A stretch of DNA of 64,000 nucleotides from Pelargonium cotyledonis (GCA_036897625.1 JAYMTA010000004.1:113601-177600); one strand, 5' to 3'. Positions 39,001 to 52,637 are shown, counted from the first letter of the stretch. Translations and numbers: made by a program. The notes: generated from the letters alone by a model not told the origin.

Positions 39001-42000
39001 TATAAGTAATTTTCATTGATGAAATATGTAGAACAAAAGGTAAGGTTAAGTCAAGCATTACATTTTCTATCCAAGTGAGTTGTACATTACCAAAGAATAA
39101 AAGGAGCTAGCCAGCTTTCTTCCATGAAATTCTAGCGTTCGAAAAGGAGAGATTCTATACACTTAGATTTGTTAACTTTTCAACAACTTACAAGATTCAT
39201 AAGAAACTGAAGGAAGCGGGTTCATATCTTTCTTAATGTTAGATAATCTTAGAATGGCGACTTGGAAGATAGAACTAAAAATGTCTTTGACTAGGATGAC
39301 AGCACAGGAACCCTAAGACATTCTTTTCGAATTCCTGCGCTTTACATTTTAATAGAGATTTTTGTTGCTATTCTTACAAAGAACAGCGTATACTGTATTG
39401 GCAATTATTTAAGTTAAACTATTTCTCAACTTTGTCAGCATTTTATACAAAATAAACTCAATAACAAAGGGGTTGTTGAGGGAATAGTAGAAGCACCTTT
39501 TCTACTTTTTGCGCAACCGCGGGTATACTATGTTAGATGACGACCCGGGGTTCAAAGTTTATTCGTATAGATTCAGAGATAGACTAACACTCTTTTATAA
39601 AATATTGCACTTTAATAAAGTTATCTGCGATGCTAGGTTTTACAGTTGAAGATGTAGAAAAAGATCCCCTGACTGTTGAAACAGGATAAACTAAAATCAC
39701 AAAAGACCCCACTTGCCAGCTCTTTTACGAGGGTACCGGCTTTTGTTTGTAAAATCTAAAAATAAACCCGGCCAAAAAAATTCAATGCGAAACGGTAATT
39801 CAGCGTATGACTCTTTGAGTTAGAAGAAAAGCTATAATTTATATGCCTAAACAGTTGACCCCCAGAAGATTTAACTTATTTTTTATACATTATTTACTAA
39901 GAGAGCGGAAAATTACAATTTTGAAAGATAGCCCGGATAGGAGTCAAAGCACTCGAATTTGAAAGCATGGGCATCCTGATAAATGTAAGATTAAGAGGGC
40001 TCCTGCCGGATATGACATAACTATAAAAGCAGTATAGGTCAGAAATTTTTCTAGTAGATTGTGTAGTTAATACTGAGTTAAGTGTGTCTAGTTTTTTCTC
40101 TCTCACTGAAAGGGTGTTCTCAAAGCTCACTTATTTCCAGCCGAAAGAGTACTTATAAATAAAAGAAATAGGGATAATCCGTATTCTTTTTTTGGGACTT
40201 TGTTTTTGCGCTTAAGGACCTCTACCATTCACTTTGGAATTCTATAATTATAACTGCCAATGTATAACTAGGAAAGCCGGGGTAGGTGCTCTCGGTATAT
40301 TTATTGAATCCCTTATAATAGCTCCAATTGCAACTTCTCAAAATATCCTAGCATACTGGACCGATAAAATAGAATTAAATGAAGCGGAAATTTCTCTGTG
40401 TTTGTTTAATTAATTAGGCTTTAGAAACTTAGAATACAAATTGTACAGGCTAACTATATACTATACAGTCATCTAAGGAATCTCAGAGTTATAGACATGG
40501 GATATCCCTAAAAAAGCCTTAGAACTATGAAGTCTCGCTTACCCAAGTTATTTCATCAAAAAGATTTATGCTAAGCTTCTTATACCTTTCCAGAAATAAA
40601 ACCAAAATTTGACTTTACCAAAAAGGTAAGAATAACTAAAAAATAGAACTAGTTATGATCTTAACAAGTATGCAAGAAAACTTAGCAGGAATCTTTCCTA
40701 TTATTTCTATATAAGTAATTAAAATGACAAAACTCTAAGCTTAGCCCATTCTGAAAAATCTGTATTTTACTTTAAAATTTAGGGTGTTTATAGTTTGAAA
40801 TTCTCTGCATACGAATAAGCTGGGATTCTCAGGTGGATACACTAAGTATATAGTTATAAATTTTAGTAACATTTTTGTAGTAGACGGGTTGAATGCTACA
40901 ATACTCTTTAGAGAATACAAGTTACAAACTTATGCGTAAGGCCCTCATAAGTGTCAGATTTTGGTATACTTTTTTTTTTACCCTTAAACTAACTATGGGT
41001 ATCTGGGACAAAAGGAGAAGATTACATTTTAGTGCTTTGAGCGTATTCTCTCCTTTTTACAATCTTCTAATATCTAATTATAATAACAGTAAAGTACCCA
41101 ATAGGATTCTAACTTCTGGGTGAAAAAATAGGTTTATAATCGGTTAGGACTTTACTTGATGTGTAAGTTTATACACTTTTTGTACACCTATCCTTACACA
41201 AGCTTTGACACTTCACTTGGCAGGTTCCGCCTATTTACAGAGACTCCTTCCATACTTAGAAGAATCTCTTCCCTTTATTTCCTTGTTTGTTTTAACATAG
41301 ATTCCTTTTAGCTTCTAGTAGTTAAACTGAAAATGGATTGAGATCTGTTCAAGAATTTTGGCGCAGGACTTTAAGCGATATTTCCTATGCTTTTTTTGTT
41401 ATCTCATTAGATTATACCCGTAGTAAATCCGAAAGCCTTTTTAACTCACTGTTTTCTTGCCTTTGGTATACCCCTAGTAATATTTCTAGTAGTAAGAATA
41501 CAGATCCCATACCTAAGTAAAAATTAAGAAAAAGGGACCCGTTTTGCTCTTGGAAGCTAATTCTAAAGTAAGACAAAATCCTTAGCAATTTCCTTAGATA
41601 TTTCTGTACCCGACCCCTCGTTAGCGTTAGAAGTTCTTATTTATTTATAAACAAAAATATAGGGATATTTTACTTTATATTTATTCTGTTTCCTTAGTAG
41701 ATTAAAAAAGATAAAAAGAATTATTCCGAAAGTGGAAGGGCTTCCTTTGCAACTAAATATCAAGAGTTTCTATACTAAATTCTAGATTCAACAACTGGGA
41801 AAAAGTATCCTGCCACCCTTTTTTTAGAGGGGAGAAAAACACCTTAAGTCCTATATTAATTGGACACGGCTCGCTGAAAGAGATGACTCACTAACTAATA
41901 GGAAATCCGGTACATCGAGTTTCGGATAAGTTGTAGTGCTAGAAAAGTTAAAGAAGACTTGCTACGCTCATCCAGTAACAAAAAAAGACTTGAAAGAAGT

Positions 42001-45000
42001 TCGGGGTTAAACATATCAAACAAGATGGGGGTGCCCTACCCAAGCAGTATCCTTCATTACTAAGAATTTTTGTATCATGATGAAAGTAGTCCATAACGGA
42101 GAGGATATTTTTGTACAACTTTATCTAACGGGTATAAGGTTTCCTATATTATCTTGTAACTGAAAATGTAGTAAACAGGGTACTCGACAGGTCCGTAAGC
42201 TTACATATTTTGGAATATCTCACAGAAAAAGGTACCAAGCTACTTCCCTTACTGTTAGGAGTGCATTTCATCCGGACCCCGGTATTCGACTCCTTATATT
42301 TCTACCCATACTTCATTTTGTTTTGTATAATAAGGTACTGCTTTAGTTTACAACTAGCTAAAGATAGAACAAATAAGCAAAAACTCCACGCAAGCGCTTT
42401 ATCCACGAATACTTTATGTGCATTTGAAAGGATTCCTCTTAAATTTCAGAGTATTTCCATATAACTACAAAGTAAAGTAAAGAACATGCTATAATAGCTG
42501 ATCCACTAAACCTACGTATAGAGCTATAACTTTTTAGGAAAAGGGCCCCCTCTTGTGAATAAAAGAATACTAAGGAAACCCCGGACTCTCTAAAAATAAA
42601 AAATATAGGATAAGTCAATCATTAACCGGGGCGAACTCTAGTTAGGGTATCGTACTAATTAGGAATCCATAAGCTAAATTTGAATACTCCTATCAAATCC
42701 AAAGGTTTGTTATATAAGGTTTTCGCGTGGTAGCTTTCCCGAATATTATCAGATGAACTCCTAAGCTGCTATCCAATAGCTTATCCTTTTTTACTTTTGT
42801 TTGCTATTCTCGCTTTTATTTAAAATCCCCTGGTAAATTTACAAAGAGTTGCCTTGTCTTGTCCAGAAAATCTCGAAAACCTTGCTCTTTCAATTACAGC
42901 CTTAAAAGTAAATAATCTTTCCCTTAGGAATTGTTTCAATGCAAGAAAGAGATCTTAATTACTGCTACCATGAATGCAAGTGTTTAACAACGAATCCATT
43001 TAGATCTTCTAAATTCTTTTAGGTACCCACCCCGAACCCTGTTAAAGCTACGGGATTATCAGTGCCTTATCTAATTACCACAATGTCAAAGTATTCTACT
43101 AAATTACCTTACAAGTTATTTAGTTTTATAGCTACAAAGCTTTCTTTTTATAAGTTAAAGAGAAAGACTTTCGAGGACCACGGGGGAACTTTTACTAGTT
43201 AATTTTTAAAGATTCATAAAGCATGTAGGAAACCCTGGCCCGATTCTTTTTTTTAGTTATACAAATTTTTGCTGTCAATACATTTTTGAAGGTTATCCCC
43301 TTAGTTATAAAAAAGGAATCAGGGTAGCTTTCTAAGTCTGGAAGTTAGTTCGTATAGAACAGCCTATATTCTCATTCAACAAAGAGATAATTGTATTTTC
43401 CGTCCAACTCTAGGGATTATATAAACCAAAAGACTTTTTAGCAAGTTCCATATTAGGACATTAGGGGCTCCTCACTAGATCATCAAGCACAGGGTTGCTA
43501 TTTGAAGTAATAAAATGTCTCTTGGTTTTCACTCGACAGGGTTTCCTATATTTAAACTGTCTAAAGATATTATAATGTAATTGAGAAAGTTTAAAAAATT
43601 AATTACTTAGAATAAGGCTAGCTACTAAATCTAACATACTAGTAATGAGTGCGGAAGGATTGGCTATTCAGTTTGTACATTTAATTCAAGTCAAGTACTG
43701 GGTTTATTAACTTGCTTTTCTAGGTTCGAATCCTGATGTCAAGAAGTATATTCTTAGTTGGATTCCCGTGTGAACAAAGGTTTGAGATTTTATGTATTCC
43801 ATATTTAAATTACCATGGATTTTTTTATTAATAGTTATAGTAAGCCAAGTCCTAATAGATATAGATCCGACTCTAATATTAATTTCACGTAAGCAGCTTC
43901 CTTAATAAGAAAGCGCGCACTTTGTAAGGATTTCCGGACCTATATTTAGGAAACAGAGAACTCTAAAAAGCTTTACCACAACATATTAATCCTTAAATTT
44001 ACCTGTAATAGTAGCCCGTAGAATTTATTAACAGCATTCAGGGTTAAATATCTCATAAAAAATTCCCCTTTTTTTAGCAGGGTTCGGACTTTTCTATATT
44101 TTAGTCTCGCGTTTCGATTTGAAAGAGTGATTCCTTACAAAGATTAAGCTGTTGAATCCTTTAAGTTGGATATCCTATCATCTAAATAGCTATAAATTGA
44201 GTCTTGTTTATATAAGAGTGTTCTATTACTCGGCTGCTGCCTGTTTTTGATGTAACTAAATCGGCTTACCTTTCATCTTAATAATTTGCTCGGGTCAGGA
44301 TAAGCAAACCTGTATTTGTTGGAAACAAGCCGTCCTCGAAATCAAAAAGAGAGTTACGGGTTTGAGATTATATCCTCTAAGTTTCTCCAAGTCAGGTATA
44401 ACCTATTTTCCGGATCTTTCTCATTTCTAGTTAAAATCCAGGTTACCCAATTTCCTAGTACACGGGAAGCTCCTTATCTTAGGGGCTCCCTTCTTCACTC
44501 TTTAATCTTACCTCTATTTAGTGTTTTGAGCCCACCCCCACTTGTGACAACGGTTGGTGTTGACTTCTCCGCCATTTTTATTATACTATAACTTAGTAAA
44601 GCCCTTTTATGAGCCCCCTAAAATCTTTATAACAAGTCTAGCAAAAGCAATAAGAATATTTGACACTTCTTGGAATTCAAAAGTAAAGAAAATCTAGTAA
44701 ATAACCTTTGCAAGTTCTTTCCTTATTGGGTGACACTAGACCCTTCCCTCGCAAGCAAGCAAAAGACAACGAGATAAGCCTATCCCATTCCTGGAAACTC
44801 CAATCTCATAAAAGAATTGTGAACGAAAAAGAAATCTGGAAAGAGTAAGAGATCGACCGAAAAGCAAAGATTACCGCTAGATTTAGACCTGGTTTTAATT
44901 CAAATTAATGAAATACGGGAGCTTTAGATTAGGAAAAAGATAGTTTCTAATTACCACAATTTAGTAAAGGACTCCTTTTTACATTTGTACTAGACCTAGA

Positions 45001-45488
45001 AAAACTCACCATATAAAAATCTTTCTCGAAATATCGCAGTCAAAACAAGACTACTAGGAGCAGAAACCCGACTAGACCCCTGTGAGTCTTCTCTTGTAGC
45101 CCGTACTCTTATTATGTGTCTTATAGTACTCCCTATTCGTTAAGCATAAATCTTTACTTAACCAGTTAGCTATAACCTTCACTATATAGAGAGCCTACCC
45201 CCCTCCTGTAAAGCTGTATATTATTATGAAAAGATTCTATTAAGTATTTAGTAAACAAAATAGAGGACCTTCCCTGCGAAACAAGGATTCTTGTAAGAAA
45301 AAGCTAATACATAAAGGGACGAGATAAACTTCAGAATCTAATATCGTGCCCGTAAAAAGGAAACTTATTGCGGGTGACTAAAGAGTAGCATGTATAACAA
45401 ATTAAGGATTACACTTATACTAGAAGTAGAATTTGAGTCTAACGCCCCGGAATACTCGTTTAGTTATTCTTGGGGACCTCCCTCCTAC

Positions 45489-45560
45489 TACAGCATTGGT
45501 TCATAAACCAATAAACAAGAACTAGCCTAAAGGCTAAAAACTAAGTATTGGTGTGCTGTA
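45489..45560 (+). other. tRNA-sized multi-branched structure
   Basis: The outer stem TACAGCA (45489-45495) pairs perfectly with TGCTGTA (45554-45560), enclosing two perfect hairpins: TTGGTT-CATA-AACCAA (45496-45511) and TAGCC-TAAA-GGCTA (45523-45536). Total length is 72 nt with a 7-bp closing stem, as in a tRNA. There is no T-loop or recognisable anticodon arm, so it is not a normal tRNA. TATTGG at 45546-45551 could also pair with CCAATA, giving an alternative fold. Confidence 0.45.
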
Positions 45561-45702
45561 TTGTAAAAAAAAAGGGTACTACTGTTCTAATTACCCCGAA
45601 TACAGACTTCAGAAACCTTGGATTGCATATCTATTTCTAATTCTAAACACTGAAAATCGAAAAAGCAAGACCTCTCTTTGCCTTTGACAGTCTACTAGGG
45701 TA

Positions 45703-45770
45703 GGGGCTTCCGACTTGAATTGAACCTTTACACGTCCTAAAAGAGAGCTCCGATCTAACCACTTCAAAAT
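45703..45770 (-). pseudogene. tRNA-like relic, possibly trnE type
   Basis: On the minus strand AGTGGTTAGATCGG, CTCTTTTAGGACG, then AAAGGTTCAATTC. The D-arm and the T-loop GTTCAATTC recall trnE. The anticodon arm and acceptor are not preserved, so the assignment is weak. Confidence 0.3.
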
Positions 45771-46599
45771 AAGGAGTGTTGGGTCGTACTAAGATATAGC
45801 CAAACCCTAGAGTTCTGCTCTATTAGTAAGGCTGGGAATAGGAGGCTCTAAAAACGGATCCATTTAAGTTAAGTAAGTGATTAGGGCTCTCGTCTTTTTT
45901 TGTAGTAGATTTGCTATATATACTTAGGACCCTCATTCGTACAAGAGTTTTTCTAAATGGTTTGCATGTCCCTTTTAGTTCTACTAGCTTAAAGATTCAA
46001 AAGAGAAGACTGGATTTAGATAAAGACACGAGTGAAGTATGTAGTACAGTGATTTGTATTTGATTGGAGAATCCCTTGGCCTAAAGGTTTTCAGATGACA
46101 GTGAAATTATACTAATATTCGCGGAAAGACTCTTATCAGAGATCAAAAAATTTCAATGAAAATGGGATGTCTTGGATGAATATAAACTACATCCTTGTAA
46201 ATTGTACTGTTCCATACATGGTTCGATATACTGAACGAATTTCTAGGACTTTGAATGTTTCATATAGTAAACAATCAAACTGTAAAGACGATGTAGAGCC
46301 GTTGTTCTAAAAAAATGTTAAGATTAAGATAACAAGGACCCAGGTAGGAGCTCGCGGTGCTACAGTAAGAAATTTGAAAACGAATGATAAGTGGAGATAA
46401 TGGGATTCGCTTAGCCTATGTGCCATGGCTTTTTACCTAATATAAATTTGAATAAAAATCAAGTAGTTATCTTTATTACAATTAATACTACATCCGAGTA
46501 AGCTAGTTATAGTAAGGGATTTCTTTATAGTATAAGACAAGAGATATCACCTGGATCTTACATCAACTAGGATCTTTAGCGACCCTGAGTATAAAAAGT

Positions 46600-46610
46600 G
46601 GGGGGGGGGG
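46600..46610. repeat. Poly-G run of 11
   Basis: Eleven consecutive G bases after AAAAAGT, the longest G run that I saw. Length is prone to sequencing or slippage error. Confidence 0.75.
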
Positions 46611-47856
46611 ATCTAACAAGGTTTATCTCATAGAAGAGCTAAATTAAAGGTATTACATAACATAGCCGAGTAGTGCAACTATATATTCTTAATATTATAG
46701 GGTAATAAGTATGGGGTTGGAATACTTTCTTTCATTAGAGTAAGTGTAATTCTAGTAGTAACTTGCTGTGAAAGTTGTTCATCATTTTGCAGGAGTTTGA
46801 ACGAGCACTTAACTTAAATATAGTAGCAATTAGTCGTAGTTTTATGACTTAAATGAAAAAGGGGCTCCAGATACAAAGAAATCTCCTTTTAGGGGCCGTA
46901 TCAAGCCAATTGGTGGGGTTTTTCCAGCTTAACTTTCCAAACAGGGTTTCTTGTGGAGTAACTAATAGATCTTATTATTTAAGCAAAAATGAAATAAAAG
47001 AAATAAAAAAAATATAAGAGATTTTACATATCAGGGGGCTCGGAAGTCCTTCTCATTTTTAGAACGAATTTCTTACTATATCTAATTTTCTTTATGTAAA
47101 ACAAAGAGACTCTCACACCCAAGGGGTGCTCCAGAGATTTCATTAAATTCTAGGGCCAAATTCCAATTACACGATACAGAGAATAAAATACCTGTGAAAG
47201 CATTTGTCGCGTTAGAATCCTTCTTTATATACCAGTTAAACCCCCTCTTTTTCTTTATAGGGAAGATGCTCCGCCCTTTAAATACAAGAGAATTTTCTAT
47301 CTTGCTAGATTACTCAAATATGAACAATTTTAATAGGAGCTTGTAGCTTTTATTCAAGATATATTTAGCTGCCAAAACTTTTGTTAATTACTTATTAGAG
47401 CACAGGTTTCTAGTAGGAGCGTACAGGGGTTTGAAACCTAAGTTAAATTACTGGCACGCATAAAATTATTTACTAAGGTTTTAATATGTTGCTGACAGGG
47501 GATCCTTTTTACACAAGATATAGTGCTTAATGTACGAATCGAAAGTACTCATTAATAAGGTATAAGGCATAGTAACTTAAAAAAGACTCTTCACTCGCGG
47601 AGGGGGTTAGTTAATAAATAGTTATTATGCTAGAATACTTAACTCTAATAGTTTAGATTGCAATGAAAGATAGTGGACACATCCTAAAATTCCTATACGG
47701 TAAGATAGAGTTATTTACCAAATGCAAATAGGAGCCCGTCCAAAAATACAATAAAACAGAATTTAGTATTAAGAATTGAATAAGACACAAAATAGGGGTT
47801 CGAAAACAAGACAAAAAGCATGGCGTTTAGAAAGAAGTTTTATGATGTAGGAAAAA

Positions 47857-47930
47857 ACTCGTTTACTTTAGTTCGGTATAACATGGGTATTCAAAAACGG
47901 AAAGCATAGGTTCAAATCCACTAAGCGATA
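47857..47930 (+). pseudogene. trnW-like relic with TCA anticodon
   Basis: TTTAGTTCGGTATAACATGG, then the anticodon loop ATTCAAA, AGCATAGGTTCAAATCC and a terminal AGCG. This follows plant trnW(CCA) (TTAGTTCAGTTCGGTAGAAC...) through the D-arm and T-arm, with a 3-base deletion before the D-loop. The anticodon position reads TCA instead of CCA. Two of five anticodon-stem pairs and the acceptor pairing are broken, so it is called a pseudogene. Confidence 0.52.
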
Positions 47931-49533
47931 CTCCACTTTTAAGGACTGGCACAGAGGTATCTCAACGAAATGCCTCACTTGTACTGAAGTACTGGATCAG
48001 AGTAAGATCATAGTTTCATAATAGATGCCAGCCTTGTTTCAAAACAAAAAGATTCCTCTTTAAAGGTACTATTTTGATCCATGTCTTTTAAGTAAGCCTT
48101 GACTAAGTTCTTTTTAACAGAATATTAAGATATTCGTGTCATGTGCAAGCTTCCCCGTAAAACCCTAAAGATACTGAAGAATTTATAATTACTATAGTAT
48201 TTTGACCTATTAAGGGCGTCAAATTCCAGAATATTCAGTAAGCTCTGTTAAAGCGCTTATAATAAGTAACCCGTTTTTGAGTTGCTGGGAGAAGACGGGA
48301 ACCCTATTAAAAAGAAAAATCTAAGTCTCTCCTTGTCGCTTCCAGGCTACCAGGTACAGATATAGCTTATAACAGTAAAGCTTCAACTACTACTAAGACT
48401 AAGAGGGGTATGTCAAATACCCTAACCTAAGTTTATTCAATTTATTATGCATTCTTTAATCCTTATAGGCACTGCACTCAGTTGGGGTTTGTCTCAGATT
48501 TTCTAGTCTTGCTAAGTAGCTGCCGGTATATCTCTTCAAAAATCTAGGTTCCTCAACCACCTCAAACCCTGGTTGGGATATACGGTACTTTATAATATAA
48601 GTCACACTCGTTGTATCACATTTATATTCCTTAGCTTTTTCTATTACGAATATAATTAATCTCCTATTACTACACAAGTTCTCCACTAGGGGGCTGTGTT
48701 CTAAATTGCATAGTAGTACGTTTCGCAGATAAGTTGAGTAATTTCTTTATAATTATATAAAATTGCTTGGTGCCTAGTTAAGTAAAAGAGAAATCTTATA
48801 GCTATCTTTATTTATCACTGGAGATCCCATATCAAATATCCCTTAATAAGTAGTTCCAGGGTTACCTGATTTTGTGACATACTTTACGTTATTGCAAGTT
48901 TGTAAACGACATTCCAGTGGATCCTTGTATAATGGTAGATATGCTACTCCTTGAAAATGGACCCAAATGACTAAGGATATCCCCCTTTTTTGTTTGTATA
49001 GTACCCCAACTTAGCATCCCTTCCTAAAAACCCCTTAAATTTAACAGACCTCTAGATAACTTTGTTACAGAACTAGTAGAATAAAGGAGTCTTTTTTGTC
49101 TTACTACAAGGGAACCCGAGGCTGCCCTAAGAGGGGGCTCAACAAGGAGAGGTCAGGAATCTCACATTGGTAAAACACAGAGTTATCTAGATAAAATTTT
49201 AGCTGTGCCAAATACCGTAACTTGGACTCTTTGTATCTTATCTTAATTATGAATCCTTTATTAGTAATCTCAGGTCACTTTGCTTTGAAATAATTAATTA
49301 TATAGCTAATACGTGTAACAACTAACAAGTTTTTCCTTTTACTCTCTAAGTAGGATTTCTTATGAATTATTCTCAAACCAGTTGTTCAAATCTTTAATAT
49401 TAATGCTATTAGATTTGTTGAACATAGCGAGAGTATGGACGTCCCTTCAAAGAAGTGCTTACTAAATCCGTTTTCACAGAAGTATATGAGGGGAATCTGC
49501 TCTCAATATTATAGGCTTCTTCTTGCGTTAATG

Positions 49534-49575
49534 ACCGGGTAGTGAGCAATAATTCTCACAAAAACATTACCCGGT
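49534..49575 (+). other. Strong 11-bp stem-loop
   Basis: ACCGGGTAGTG (49534-49544) pairs with CATTACCCGGT (49565-49575): 10 Watson-Crick pairs and one G-T, with a 20-base AT-rich loop. Within it TGAG and CTCA offer an alternative inner pairing. Such a GC-rich stem is conspicuous here. Confidence 0.5.
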
Positions 49576-52569
49576 ATCAATAAGGAGTACCCTTAGTCCT
49601 CTATCCGCGCATATTTAATAGGATATGCCGCACTTCACTAAAAATTAAAATCTTGGTTGCATTTCGAACAAACCCTAATTTGGCCCTTTTTCTAGGGCTT
49701 TTAAATACAAAGACTAAAAGACTTAATTTCTCACAAGTATCTAATTGTGTATTGTTAAATATAAATAGAAATAGAAATTCTGTATTAGCAATGAAAGGGA
49801 CCTTTTGAGTTGCAAATAAGAATTCTTTTCTTCGCGAAAATGCTACAACTAGGACACTTTTCCAGCGTAAACCCTATTTAAAAAGACTACTGCTTTTGTT
49901 CTGCTCCAAGCAGTCAGAGGAACCTTTATGCCCCGCTACTCCCTAGTTGAACTGTAAAAAAATCTAGGATAAGCCCGGGTAGCACTTTTGGAATAAGAGT
50001 AAGATGCAAAAACTCTTTTATTTCGGTAAGTCTTGGGTTATCCTGTGGACTCTTATATGTGCACTCGTTATAGATTACACGGGATCCAATTTCGAAAGGC
50101 AAACTCTCACAAAAGTAAACAAGGCATACTATACCAGAGTTCCTACTCCTATCTGGGAAACTTCTTTAAATTAAGGTCATACAGCACTCATGGAGTATCT
50201 CAGAGTTTAACTATTCAAACAAGCCTCTATGGTTTTATTTATATAGAAGTTACTTCTTTTGGGTTTATGCAGCCTTTTTATTAAATACCTCCTATAAAAA
50301 CTATAGTAAAGAATATACTGTTTTAAACTTTTAAACAAGAGGAGCTCCTACCCTAATCAGCAACATTTTAGAGTCGAAAGACATACGCAAGACCAAAAAG
50401 GGAAGAATTTGAAAAACCTTTTCCTAGTATTAATAACCAGGATTTCGTATCGAAAAACGGAGTACTTTTCACTCCTATACACAGTGAGCTAAGGTATAAA
50501 GTACCCCTTTTTGTATGTTCAATTGAATTCAATAAAACTAATCAAGAAAAACCTTACAAACACGAATATCATAACCTTTTAAAATCTACTGGGTCAACTA
50601 GTAACTGTGTATCTATTTTATTATAAGAGCGCTCCTCGGGTTGGTTAATGAAGTGCCATCGTTATACGAGATATAATACATCTGGATTTATGCTACGTTT
50701 TTCGTTAAGTACTTACTTATACCGATTTCATAATGAGCCTATTGAGGAGTCTCGTTAGTCAAAAAATACCCGGGTATTTCTGATATTAAGTCTTTTACTA
50801 AACTAAGCTTTATTTTATTAATGCTGCTTGTTAGCTCGTCTTAGATACTCTATCTTAATTTAAATACCAAGGTTCCGTACAGAAGACCTTACAACTCTCG
50901 GAGAAGAAGGCGGTTAACACAAGGAAAAGCTCCCGTTGAGGATATTCGAGATTAGGAGTAATGTAGATCCTACCTCAGTCGCAAGAAGGACACAGATTAA
51001 AGTACGAAATCTAATCATGTAAAAGGGTAGCTGTCTCTGCGCGTCTAAAATGTAAATACAAAAAAAAGGCAAGAGAAACTTCTACCAGAAAAAATGAACC
51101 AAAAGGTAAGCCATGATAGCCATTTTAACGTGCCCCAACACACAAGATAGCGCATTCAATGGATCCCGAGATTTCAACTAAATCAAGTCTAATTTAGGAG
51201 TACTTTTTATTGTACCTCTCAGGCTTTCTTTTAGTTTATAAGCAATCAAGTAAAGAACTGCTTCACAATCCATTCGGGAATCTTTTTGTTACAAGTATAC
51301 TTTGGCTTAATCAACGCAACTAGTTATAAGAGTAAGGGTAATTGTTTAAGGATCTTTATTTAAGTAATTTTAATCTCTTTATGAAAATCTTATATACAAG
51401 AGTTCTGAAAGCATATCACAATAAGAGCACTTTTCTACTAAAGAGTCGTATTCATGTGAAGCAAATAAAGGATCTCTCAAGAAAAGAACAAATCCAACCT
51501 ATTAGGTTAATTAATTTAATGAGGGTTTGCGTTTTAGAGAATATTCTTATTTCCAGAACTTGAAACAGGCCGAAGCAACATTTTTACATTCATGATGACT
51601 AAGAAGACTACCTAAATTATGATAAAAAGATAATCAGGAGTGGTTTTTTTAGGATTTACCGTATAATAGCTAGGAGATTTGACAAGTTTTCGACTGGATC
51701 TTAGAATCTAAAAATTTATATGTATTGAGATCGAAGTGAGATTGAAGAAAGGCTCTCCTCCTTAATAAAAAGTATAGAGGGCCTTGATTTTTGGATCACT
51801 TGAATTGAAATCTGGTAATAAATTGTGGTTCTCTCGGCAAGGTACTAAATAATCCTTTAGTAACTTATAATCTGCTATGCACTAGGCAGAGGCATCTTGA
51901 CAAACCGGTTGATCGGTTGACCATGGAGGACTTTGATTTTATCTTTAGTAGGTCACATAGAATACAGTACAGAAAGGCATCCACATATTAATTGAAAAGG
52001 GATCTAGCTTCTCTAACCATCTTCACTTTCTCTAACAATCTGATCTTATAGGATTTGTAAACCAAGATAGAACCTATTCTTTATGAAGGAATTCTATGGT
52101 ATAATGGAAAGGCGTGGAGGGTAGATATCAAATCAAAGTCCTCGTATGCTTTAGCTATCATTATGACTAGTTCTCAAAGTGTACTCGGTGTACTATCTTC
52201 AAGATAAACCTCTAGAAGATCCCGGAGTAGGTAGATGTTAGATTTGGATCCTCAGAGCATTGTTTAAGATGAGTACGGATATGTTGACTAAGATCATTGA
52301 CAGTTAATGAAGTGAGATAAGAAGGCATTAAGAATCCCAATTCTTCAACTAAGAGTGTTCCTTATTTAGGATGAATTCAAGCATTGGTTTAGTCCACCAA
52401 GAAAGAACTGGGTACTATCTTAATCTTATAATTTTCCAAAGAGGGGTTTCTTACCTTTTATTTGAAACAGCTGTTTAGAGAGCCCGTCAAAGTAACGCTA
52501 TGCTTTTTAAAAAAGTCCTCTAGGGTGTTTTGTAAAGAATTATAAAAGGGTAGTTTGTAAGTGTTTTGT

Positions 52570-52637
52570 CGGGACTGGCGACTCGAACCCACAACCTCTG
52601 TCTTGACAGGTCAGTGCTCTAACCGATTGAAAATCCC
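52570..52637 (-). pseudogene. trnD(GUC)-like relic
   Basis: On the minus strand the segment reads as a tRNA-Asp. The acceptor GGGATT pairs with AGTCCC, the D-loop region CAATCGGTTAGAGCAC is present, the anticodon loop CTGTCAA holds GTC, and the T-loop TTCGAGT follows. Compared with plant trnD as I remember it, four bases are missing between the acceptor and the D-stem, leaving only a three-pair D-stem; one anticodon-stem pair is A-A; and the T-stem (GTGGG against CGCCA) is mostly unpaired. It is the best preserved tRNA relic of the window. Probably a pseudogene; a truncated functional tRNA cannot be excluded. Confidence 0.62.

Larger units (their letters stand above)
35358..45702. other. Long intergenic stretch, one tRNA relic
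   Basis: About 10 kb holding the relic at 36010-36079, small inverted repeats (TCCCCTGG/CCAAGGGA at 36426-36463; GTGGTATTACCAC at 38166-38178; TGTGTAAG/CTTACACA at 41160-41200) and the structured element at 45489-45560. The ORFs (for example 42210-42464 and 44316-44591) lack recognisable domains. Confidence 0.55.
45771..52569. other. Intergenic with the trnW relic and a strong stem-loop
   Basis: Features seen: poly-G at 46600, trnW relic at 47857-47930, stem-loop at 49534-49575, AGGAGCTCCT at 50340-50349. From about 51.7 to 52.4 kb the texture changes, with fewer mini-palindromes. No gene. Confidence 0.55.

Noticed and set aside
39500-39565. Possible tRNA relic (TGTTAGATGACG...CGGGGTTCAAAG)
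   Set aside because: The T-loop is followed by no pairing strand and the D- and anticodon arms are not recognisable.
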